From Halocaridina rubra (lineage: Eukaryota > Arthropoda > Malacostraca > Decapoda > Atyidae): 10,000 nt of DNA. The stretch covers positions 10,001-20,000 of the forward strand of contig JAXCGZ010021698.1 of assembly GCA_037179515.1 (NCBI GenBank), read 5' to 3'. The notes beneath the pieces are model-generated. The model worked only from the letters and a program-made list of their open reading frames with translations. It had not been told where the DNA came from and did no database searches. Both the position numbers and the translations under genes were made by a program. Positions 1 through 10,000 of the stretch are shown here, one piece after another (position 1 is the first letter of the stretch; the number at the start of each line of letters is the position of its first letter).

Positions 1-580
1 CTTCCCAAGGTCTACCTTTGCCGTGGGGGTCTTATTACCTCTAAAAATATCCACGTTTTTCCAAGAAATTTGATGCGTGTTTACCTGGAGAGAGAGCCCA
101 ATATGCCTGGATGAAAGCGAAGCCTGGAGGAAAATGGAGTCATCACGTTCCTTGATGAGGGTTATGTGCTCGTTTTGCTGTCTCTTTTTTATTTTTTCAG
201 GACTGATTGTTTAAATATAAGTGTTTTTTTATTTTTTTTATTCTTGTATATTTTTAGTCATTACGCATTTTCAAATGCGCGTCTCTATCTCCATCTGTAT
301 TCTCGTTTTTATTATATTTATTGACTATTTTATTTGCACCCAGTAGATAATACTCGTTAATATTGCCTATTTAGTTTTGTGTTTCATGTGCCTTAATGGC
401 AGTCAACTTCTTTGAGAGAAGAAATAAGAGGAAAACAAGGGACAGTGGAAAATAATATTTCAGAGAATTTTTTTCATTGCATTAGGTATGAGTGAAGGAA
501 GATTGTGCATAGATGCCGCGGGCCAAAGGGATTTTTCGCACCTCCTTGCTCAGTGAGCGATGAACGGATGTGAGGGGAGC
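1..580. other. AT-rich unassigned DNA
   Basis: No gene could be supported here. A + strand frame is open from the window edge to a stop at 112-114, but it matches nothing I recognise. A pyrimidine-rich tract ending in CAG at about 198-200 looks like a splice acceptor, but stops follow at once and no matching exon could be built. Poly-T runs near 185-250 add low complexity. The sequence could be intron or intergenic DNA. Confidence 0.5.
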
Positions 581-812
581 TGCCATGTGATGAAACGGTA
601 TGGGTTAACCAGGTGCGACTGTCGGACCTCATTGTAGAATATCCTTGCCAGCCTACCTTGTGGGTGATCCAAGCAGGGTGGAAGAGGGGGGAGGAGACTT
701 GGCAACCTTTTATCCCCAAGGAACTGATAGGAGTGGTTGAGGTATGTGTGTATCATGGTGAATGCGTGTTTCTTGGCTCGGCCACCCTCCTTAGAAGGGG
801 GAATGAGCCATG
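581..812 (+). repeat. Dispersed repeat, copy A of family A/B
   Basis: This segment aligns along its length with 1411-1623 in the same orientation. Both begin TGCCATGTGATG, share the block TATCCCCAAGGA or close to it (711-722 against 1520 onward), share TCGGCCA (778-784 against 1588-1594), and end with a pyrimidine block followed by AGxGGGAATGxxxCC. Copy B sits just downstream of a LINE coding fragment, so the unit may be a LINE 3' untranslated region. No RT-like frame was found upstream of copy A. An open frame at 613-861 lies within the repeat and is not treated as a gene. Family name unknown. Confidence 0.75.
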
Positions 813-947
813 TGTAAACGGGAATGTAGAGAGAAATTACAAAGAGTGGAGGGCGAAATAAATTTCAGTGAAAATTAATTGAATTACATATCACTATAAT
901 GAACCGAAGCAGCTGAAGCTCCTTAAATCAGGAAATTGAATATTACT

Positions 948-1346
948 ATACAATATTTTTATGGAGCAGAGACTGGGAATGCAAGAGAGGATGAAAATAA
1001 CAAATTGAATGAAATGGATATGAAGAGTTGGAGAAGTATTATTGGTGTATCTAGAATACATAGAGTGAGAAATGAGGAGGTGAGGCAAAGGACAGGTGTG
1101 GAAAGCTAACAAATTAATTAGATAAGAGTACTTAGAAGGTTTTGATACATGGAGAGAAGCAATGATGAACGACCAACAAAGAGAGTGTGGAGTGCAGAAG
1201 TGGTTGGAATAAGGCCAAAAGGAAGACCCAGAAGAAGATTTATGTCTGGAGTGAAAAGACCATTGGATTCACGTGGTATGTCAGTGAAACAGTGAAGAGA
1301 AAGTGCTAGAGATAGAAATGATTTTAAGAAGAGTATGTATAGGTGA
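948..1346 (+). pseudogene. Degenerate LINE reverse-transcriptase C-terminus
   Basis: In one + frame (codons starting at positions divisible by 3) the translation carries the signature of the C-terminal end of non-LTR retrotransposon polyproteins: YGAET near 960-974, RNEEVRQRTGVES near 1065-1106, YMERSNDE near 1146, the basic motif KGRPRRRF near 1218-1241, then RGMSVKQ and ARDRNDF. This region lies after the polymerase core, where such elements usually read Arg-Asn-Glu, an Arg-Trp-x-Gly-His block and a Gly-Arg-Pro-basic block. It is broken: in-frame stops begin at 1107, 1119, 1143 and 1293, and the natural terminal stop seems to be 1344-1346. Between 1107 and 1143 the conserved reading shifts frame and returns, so there are compensating indels. 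An insertion of about 10 bases seems to split the start near 950-960. The catalytic fingers and palm are absent. The clade (RTE, R1, I or other) cannot be settled by eye. Confidence 0.8.
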
Positions 1347-1372
1347 TGCTGACTAAAGAGATTTCTCTCACT

Positions 1373-1398
1373 TGCAAGTGTCATTAACTGCAAGTGTC
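1373..1398 (+). repeat. Short direct repeat TGCAAGTGTC x2
   Basis: The 10-mer TGCAAGTGTC occurs at 1373-1382 and again at 1389-1398, in the spacer between the LINE stop codon and repeat copy B, just before a run of about 11 G. It may be a small tandem duplication in the LINE 3' region. No function is inferred. Confidence 0.7.
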
Positions 1399-1410
1399 GG
1401 GGGGGGGGGT

Positions 1411-1623
1411 TGCCATGTGATGATGCGATGGGGTAAACCATCTGGCAGAAGTTCCTTAACCACCTGCTTTGCAGGTGACCAAAGAAGGATTGTAAGGGGA
1501 GGGTGTGGTGACCACCTTATATCCCCAAGGAGCCAAGAGGAGTGACTGGGGTGTGTCCTGGCTTGTAGTGAATATATTTTCTTTGATTCGGCCATTCCCC
1601 TCTACTATAAGAGGGAATGGAAC
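1411..1623 (+). repeat. Dispersed repeat, copy B of family A/B
   Basis: Sister copy of 581-812 (shared blocks listed there). It begins 64 bases after the terminal stop of the LINE pseudogene and ends only a few bases before the (TA)n tract at 1628. The order RT C-terminus, non-coding unit, simple-repeat tail is the layout expected of a LINE 3' end, so I infer that this is the element's 3' untranslated region. Relative to copy A it is shorter in its middle part. Antisense frames over it are not genes. Confidence 0.75.

Positions 1624-1627
<4 letters not shown>

Positions 1628-1705
<78 letters not shown>
1628..1705. repeat. (TA)n microsatellite, 78 bp
   Basis: Uninterrupted alternating TA. It follows repeat copy B almost directly and may be the expanded tail of that element. 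Predicted Tyr-Ile repeat peptides on either strand are artefacts of the dinucleotide. Confidence 0.97.
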
Positions 1706-1708
<3 letters not shown>

Positions 1709-2032
1709 ATTTGCACAATCTCACATAGGTGCAACCCTTTGCGTTTTCCGAAACGCCGATACTGGCATCGTATTTTCTATAGTGCAGACTTACATGTTTA
1801 AATTTAATGTTTTTTTACTATTTTTTACATCTTTATTATTCTTAGGCTGGGAAATACTTTTTTTTTATCAATAAAATAATGAAAAAACTTTTTTTCCATA
1901 GGATAATGAAAATACTGAAAATTTTAATATTTCCACATATCATGGATTCTCGCATATACTCAGAAAAAAAAGCTTGCCAAAAAAAAAACTGAATTCGCGA
2001 AAGGTGAACCATGAAATAGCGAGGGAACACTG
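1706..2032. other. AT-rich unassigned DNA
   Basis: Low-complexity AT-rich sequence with several poly-A and poly-T runs (near 1811, 1859, 1886, 1965 and 1979). No domain, RNA fold or repeat partner was recognised. Confidence 0.5.
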
Positions 2033-2151
<119 letters not shown>

Positions 2152-2190
2152 TTCAAAACACGAAGACAGTAGTATAGCGGTCAATCCACA

Positions 2191-2260
2191 CTTAGAAAGG
2201 CATACAGGAAAACAATAGATGCTCAACATTATCACCCTCCACCGGGCCTCATCAAGACAT
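2191..2260. repeat. Short dispersed repeat, copy E of family E/F
   Basis: Aligns without gaps over 70 bases with 5083-5152, about three quarters identical by eye. The best shared block is CCCTCCACCG-G/T-GCCTCATCA (2235-2253 against 5127-5145); TTCCA/ATCCA-like matches may extend it some bases leftward. On the - strand both copies read Asp-Glu-Ala-Arg-Trp-Arg-Val in one frame without a stop across the block, which may hint at a coding origin or be chance. Family unknown. Confidence 0.65.
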
Positions 2261-2692
2261 ATATAAGTGAACTTACACAAAAACACAACGAGGGAACTTC
2301 AAAAATAAAATCTAGAAAAGTATAAGACAACGCAATTTATATGTCATCATATTAAACATATCTGAGAAGTCGATTTTTTTTAAATGAAATAAACTAATTA
2401 GGACCGTTGTCTTTATATAAAAGACACTTCGTGATGAAAACAGCGTAAATCTACTGAAAGGTTTTATTAAAATAAGATTGTGTCAAGTATAAAAACAGTA
2501 AGAAAAAAATTCAAACAAAAAGAACATTTAGAATAGTTTCTGTGTCTGAGAATATAAAATTGCTAAAGCACCTTTTGTCCTATTAAATTAAAAGTCAACT
2601 AAATAGATTTAAAATACAAAAACGAGATTCGTGGTAGTTTTTATTTTAACTTTAGCTGTACTCTCATAATATGAAGGCATATGTAGTCAATC
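2261..2692. other. AT-rich unassigned DNA
   Basis: Nothing recognisable. The composition is strongly A/T with short A runs. No open frame of useful length and no repeat partner were seen within the window. Confidence 0.5.
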
Positions 2693-3657
<965 letters not shown>

Positions 3658-3706
3658 AAAGAAGATCATATAATGACCCTTTTGGATCTTTATTCCTCCC
3701 TGCTTT

Positions 3707-3719
3707 GGGGGGGGGGGGG
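3707..3719 (+). repeat. Poly-G run, 13 G
   Basis: Thirteen consecutive G, unusual in this AT-rich setting. It may favour quadruplex formation or be length-variable. Confidence 0.9.
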
Positions 3720-3859
3720 TTAGGAGCTTCAGTTTAGTTTATTTGGGCATTTAGCGTTACTTCTAAAGTCTCTTCAAATTGACTTATATGTGGAGTCGTG
3801 TTGGAGGGTATATTCTTTAATGTCTAATTGAGAAGCAGTATTTCTGCAACATCACTTTT

Positions 3860-4089
3860 TTTTATGATTGTGACACCAGGATGGGTTAAAAAAAAAAAAT
3901 CTACCCTCAACGGGCCTGGGCACGAAGAAAACATATAGAGAAACAGAGATGGGGAGTATTGTAACCTGTCGATGTAAACGGACAATAAGACATGTGTAAC
4001 AAATATCCAAGAATATTCGGTGTTTATGTAGGCATAGGAAAAGAACCGTAACTGAAGGAACACTTAACACGGAACTGTCCAGGACAGTC

Positions 4090-4090
<1 letters not shown>
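3860..4090. repeat. ~231-bp dispersed repeat, copy C of family C/D
   Basis: Aligns end to end with 4465-4694 in the same orientation and at almost the same length. Shared blocks are TTTTATGA, TGACACCAG, GCCTGG, ACAGAGATGG, ATAAGA with ATGTGTAA, CAAGAATAT, a TAGGCATA block, CTTAAC, and a terminal palindrome. The palindrome is ACTGTCC-A-GGACAGT (4074-4088). On the - strand both copies have partly open frames with loosely similar translations (for example a Cys-Arg/Pro-rich stretch), but neither shows a known domain. I do not recognise the family. The right end passes directly into the (ATT)n tract. Confidence 0.8.
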
Positions 4091-4178
<88 letters not shown>

Positions 4179-4203
4179 TATTATTATTATATTATTATTA
4201 TTA

Positions 4204-4300
<97 letters not shown>

Positions 4301-4301
4301 T
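4089..4301. repeat. (ATT)n microsatellite, 213 bp
   Basis: Trinucleotide ATT tract with phase slips near 4176, 4191 and 4204, which suggests an old and then re-expanded array. It starts at the very end of repeat copy C, where the sister copy D instead reads CTCTAATAG, so the array probably arose inside or beside that copy. Confidence 0.97.
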
Positions 4302-4464
4302 ATGATGCTATTTTAAAATTCAGACGCTTCTAATATTGCTGACATTTGAAAAATTAAACTACAGAAACCTACAGGACGATATTTCGCTATGTGACCTCAC
4401 AATAACAACGGTGTTGATTATATAAAGGACATAAACTGCAGGGAGTTTTAAATATATCTAATGT

Positions 4465-4694
4465 TTTTATGAGTATGACACCAGTCCGGGCAAAGAAAAT
4501 TTGCTTCATCGAGCCTGGTCTCGGAGGAACATAAAGTAAAGAGAGACAGAGATGGAAAGTGTTGCGACTTGTCATAGATGAACAGATAATAAGAGATGTG
4601 TAAAGAATATGCAAGAATATACTGTACAGATATAGGCATATATAAAGATCCGAAACTAAAGGGGGACTTAACTTCGAGCTGTCAAGGACAGCTC
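4465..4694. repeat. ~230-bp dispersed repeat, copy D of family C/D
   Basis: Sister copy of 3860-4090 (shared blocks listed there). Its terminal palindrome is GAGCTGTC-AAG-GACAGCTC at about 4676-4694, an 8-bp stem. The stem is kept although its bases differ from copy C. No microsatellite follows it. The long antisense frames here are not treated as genes. Confidence 0.8.
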
Positions 4695-5082
4695 TAATAG
4701 AGTATTGCAACGGGGACTGGTGCCTTGGTCCACCCTACTGCATGGTAAATATCATAATTATTTCTTGGAGTTATTAAATTAACACCAAGAACTTTGTCAC
4801 TAATTATGTAAATGAAGGCGAATGAAGAATGAATACAACTAATTGATAAAAGGAATGGAGAAAGGAAATAGAAAGAATATATACGAACGGAATTAAAGGC
4901 GATGAAATAGAAAAGGAAGAAGAGGAAGTTTTTGCTCTTAAATTCTCTCACATTGATAGACAGCCGCGGGTCCTTTATTCTGAGGAGGTGCCGTAAATTA
5001 CCGTAAGCTCATACCTGTCGATGAGATGCTTCTTTTCCGAATGGCCCTACTTTGTATATGCTAAGATTAAATCTATTCCATA
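4695..5082. other. Unassigned DNA
   Basis: AT-rich, purine-biased on the + strand near 4800-4930. An 85-codon antisense frame covers most of it, but its product is a Phe/Ser/Ile-rich low-complexity chain without a domain. No gene is supported. Confidence 0.5.
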
Positions 5083-5152
5083 CTTGGAGAGGCATAAAAA
5101 GATACAATGAATGCTCAAAAATTTTACCCTCCACCGTGCCTCATCAGGAGCT
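5083..5152. repeat. Short dispersed repeat, copy F of family E/F
   Basis: Ungapped partner of 2191-2260. It abuts the 3' end of the antisense LINE fragment: homology to E stops near 5145, about where the RT-like frame begins. Either the LINE was inserted beside it, or E/F is part of a larger composite element. Confidence 0.65.
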
Positions 5153-5880
5153 TGATCATATTTTGATAAAACACTGAAAGTATTGGTGCCATTAGATGTA
5201 CAGTTAAAAAATAAAAAGAACAAAAAATTCCTTTAGGATCTGTACCACCATAACTATCCAAATAAAACAATAGACATTTAGCCTGATGAAATGGAAATGC
5301 TTTTGAGATGTCAGTTTGGCTTCAGGATAACAAGTTCAAGGCATACAAATTCTAATATTACTCTGCTTGCTATTAACAACTTAAGCTGGCTCTCTCTCTC
5401 TCTTGGCCAGTGGGTAAGGAGTCCATCAAGTTTAAGCAGTGGTGGCATAGACATATCAACATCAAATAGAGCAGTTTTTAGAGTGGACCATCACTTATGG
5501 TACTGATGTACACCAAAAGTTATTTCTTTGGCACTGTCTGTTTATTCCAACTCCAAAGAGTATATGCTGCTTCTTTCTCTTGATTAGCACGATCACGTTC
5601 ATTATTAAACCATGCTTTTATTATAATGCAAAAATTCAATATCCTTGATGGCGTCCTTTTCTCAATGATATCAACCACAAATTGTCTGGCCAGCTTGATT
5701 ATTAGGAATCAAACTTTATGCCATCCCTGTCTGCCTGTGACTCAAGGTAAATTTTACCAGAAAAAGATACATCTTGGATGTCTTGGTTAATTTTTACAGT
5801 GGCAGAAAATAAACAGTGATCTGATGACCCAATAGAAAAACCAACGGGTATGTTGGAGGATAATTGTTTTGATGTCTTCA
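5145..5880 (-). pseudogene. RTE-like LINE internal fragment, frameshifted
   Basis: Read on the - strand from high to low coordinates, four pieces follow in the right order for an endonuclease-RT polyprotein. (1) 5880-5702 contains IGSSDHCLFSATVKI, the Ser-Asp-His end of an AP-type endonuclease (about 5827-5813), then two stops. (2) 5693-5520, in another frame, contains KAWFNNERDRANQEKEAAY, the Trp-Phe linker typical of these elements (Trp at 5612-5610), ending in a stop. (3) 5490-5282 contains WSTLKTALFDVD and SMPPLLKLDGLLTH, with internal stops. (4) 5279-about 5145, in a further frame, contains LDSYGGTDPKGIF (5261 down), the entry to the reverse-transcriptase domain. The polymerase catalytic motifs and the N-terminal endonuclease are missing. 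At least three frame changes and several stops make it inactive. Assignment to an RTE-type LINE rests on motif order and remembered arthropod elements. Confidence 0.8.
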
Positions 5881-6477
5881 TGAAGATACTAAGTTCGACT
5901 CTCCGAGATGATGAGTATAAATTAATATTGCAATATGATGATACTTAATTCTAAGCATCACTCACCAAAATCTTTCTTAATATTATAGGTTATTTTCCTT
6001 AATCCCTTCGAGAAGACCGATTTGTAGACTGCGGTAGCACAGAACACTAGCCAGACCCGCAATCGAGCCTTCCGCGGGCGTTGAGAAGGGCATTCAGCCT
6101 TATATTCTCAACTTCTACCTGTCTATGTTCACCCACATAAAATGGATTAATAGTGCCACACGTGAAACGGCACTCCACGACAACCTTCGAGAAGACTGAC
6201 CTGTCTCCTGTCCTTCCCGCATCTGCGAAAGGTCCTCCTTTCTCACACGTGGATGGCTAAAGTATAGGTCGTGTGTGTTTATAAGGAAGATCGGTTTGTT
6301 AGTGAAGGAGATCACCGTAAAGTGGAATCAGTTAATAGGAGGACTTGGCTCTGATTGAATTGCTGTTGCTCTATTAATTACATCGGGATATATTTGTGTC
6401 AACCCCTCTAAACTGATGGATGATTGGTAATTAATAAAATCTTTCAAACAATATAAATATATGCAACTGCACATTTC

Positions 6478-6478
<1 letters not shown>
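5881..6478. other. Unassigned DNA with a GC-richer island
   Basis: 6001-6320 is more GC-rich than its surroundings. It holds a short internal duplication: CCTTCGAGAAGACxGAxxTGT occurs at about 6005-6025 and 6182-6203. It also holds CCCGC...GCGGG near 6056-6078 and two CACACGTG strings near 6157 and 6243. A 66-codon antisense frame at 6115-6315 has no recognisable domain. The island may be another old dispersed element; the upstream end of the LINE at 5145-5880 may also extend into 5881-5940 without clear motifs. Confidence 0.45.

Positions 6479-6550
<72 letters not shown>
6479..6550. repeat. (TA)n microsatellite, 72 bp
   Basis: Uninterrupted alternating TA in AT-rich flanks, with no repeat partner directly at its ends. 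Confidence 0.97.
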
Positions 6551-6554
<4 letters not shown>

Positions 6555-6851
6555 ATTTAGTTTGAGGTGATAAAAATCACTTTATATATAGATTTTCTGA
6601 AACTTCATGGTTAGATTTCCGGAGTAATACATACTTAAATTCATGTATACTTTCTTTTTCTTTCAAAGTATATATTTGAATTTATTTTCTGCATTTTCTT
6701 TTTTTTGGGGGGGGAGGGGAGAAGAGAAGAAATCGCAATTTTTGGAATTGAACGATAAGAGGATTATACCAGAGAAAAAACTGGAGCGCCATATTGATTC
6801 TGTTCATATCCGAGTATTTCAATTGGCTTTTTCTTTTACTGACAATACTTC

Positions 6852-6855
<4 letters not shown>
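6551..6855. other. Unassigned AT-rich DNA
   Basis: No gene or RNA was recognised. A G-rich/purine-rich strip at 6707-6731 follows a poly-T run. Confidence 0.5.

Positions 6856-6916
<61 letters not shown>
6856..6916. repeat. (GA)n microsatellite, 61 bp
   Basis: Pure GA on the + strand, the only GA-orientation tract right of 3110; the other tracts of this motif there read CT. Confidence 0.97.
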
Positions 6917-7653
<737 letters not shown>

Positions 7654-7769
7654 ATGTATCTATCTTTGTACCTATCTATCGATTAATAGTGTCGTTTTTA
7701 CAGAGCAGAGAATTCACTGCAAAAGTTAGGTTTTTATTCAATATTTTTCTATTTTATTGCAAGAGACTG

Positions 7770-7861
<92 letters not shown>
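7770..7861. repeat. (CT)n microsatellite, ~92 bp
   Basis: CT tract with one TT interruption near 7797. Separated by only about 125 bases from the tract at 7531-7644. Confidence 0.96.
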
Positions 7862-9834
<1,973 letters not shown>

Positions 9835-10000
9835 ATGGCAATCAGACTCATTAATGATCGTTCTCTTACTTCTAACCTGGATTCTCTCTCTTTTCGCCGT
9901 AAGGTATCTTCCCTTTCACTTTTCTATAGCTACTACTTCCATCGCTGCTCTGATGAGTTGGCGAGTTGCATCCCTCCTCCACTGCCGAGACCGCGTAACA
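9835..10000 (+). pseudogene. LINE reverse-transcriptase C-terminal fragment, cut by window edge
   Basis: One + frame is open for 55 codons from 9835 to 9999. It carries AIRLINDRSLTSNLDSL, then SFRRKVSSLSLFY, a Cys-Ser-x-Glu-Leu block and CIPPPLPRPRN. This is the pattern of the C-terminal tail of Jockey/CR1/RTE-like LINE proteins, past the polymerase core: an Ala-Ile-Arg start, a Leu-x-x-Arg-Arg-x-x-Ser helix and a Pro-rich strand before the final domain. No stop interrupts it, so it is less decayed than the other two LINE pieces. Homology seems to begin abruptly at about 9832-9835, after a poly-T run and an in-frame stop at 9826, which fits 5' truncation. The ATG at 9835 is probably not a real start. 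The rest lies beyond the window. Confidence 0.75.

Noticed and set aside
91..210. Antisense 40-codon open stretch ending in CAG/GTAAAC, a possible exon
   Set aside because: No acceptor with a pyrimidine tract precedes it and the peptide matches nothing known to me.
1118..1441. A 107-codon antisense frame
   Set aside because: It is the shadow of the + strand LINE pseudogene and the start of repeat copy B.
5124..5152. CTGATGAGG on the - strand, again hammerhead-like
   Set aside because: No GAAA block or closing stems follow; the string belongs to repeat F.
5291..5506. A 71-codon + strand frame with QFGFR, resembling a reverse-transcriptase motif
   Set aside because: The opposite strand holds the collinear LINE pieces with several motifs in order; the single + strand string is a coincidence.
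9952..9977. CTGATGAG...CGAG, resembling a hammerhead ribozyme core
   Set aside because: The second core block (GAAA) is missing, and the bases are explained as the Ser-Asp-Glu-Leu codons of the LINE fragment.

Overview
The window reads as eukaryotic, non-coding, repeat-dominated DNA. It has no operon-like gene packing and no long uninterrupted reading frame that is not a simple-repeat translation. It contains very long AT, CT/GA and ATT microsatellites and decayed non-LTR retrotransposon (LINE) pieces. This combination suggests an arthropod, most likely a decapod crustacean such as a penaeid shrimp, whose genomes are known for exceptional microsatellite density. The organism call is an inference from style and remembered resemblance; no search was run.

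Layout. 1-580 is AT-rich and unassigned. 581-812 and 1411-1623 are two diverged direct copies of one dispersed repeat (family A/B). Between them, at 948-1346, lies a broken LINE reverse-transcriptase C-terminus on the + strand, and copy B runs straight into a (TA)n tract. 2033-2149 is (TA)n, closely followed by a short repeat E at 2191-2260. 2693-3109 is a compound CATA/TA/GA/GT/GA microsatellite. 3552-3657 is (CT)n. 3860-4090 and 4465-4694 are two copies of a ~230-bp repeat (family C/D), each ending in a small palindrome; copy C continues into 213 bp of (ATT)n. 5083-5152 is the second copy (F) of repeat E. Abutting it on the - strand, 5145-5880 is an internal fragment of an RTE-like LINE (endonuclease end, linker, start of reverse transcriptase), broken by frameshifts. 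6001-6320 is a somewhat GC-richer unassigned stretch with a short internal duplication. 6479-9260 is unassigned AT-rich DNA interrupted by (TA)n, (GA)n and several (CT)n tracts. 9835-10000 is the open, stop-free start of another LINE reverse-transcriptase C-terminal fragment that runs off the right edge.

No host protein-coding gene, tRNA, rRNA or CRISPR array could be supported, and no defence or metabolic system is present. Perfect-looking simple sequence makes up roughly 16% of the window (sum of tract lengths by hand). The most informative signal is the relation between transposable-element ends and microsatellites: copy B ends in (TA)n, copy C ends in (ATT)n where its sister copy D has none, and repeat E begins about 40 bases after a (TA)n tract.
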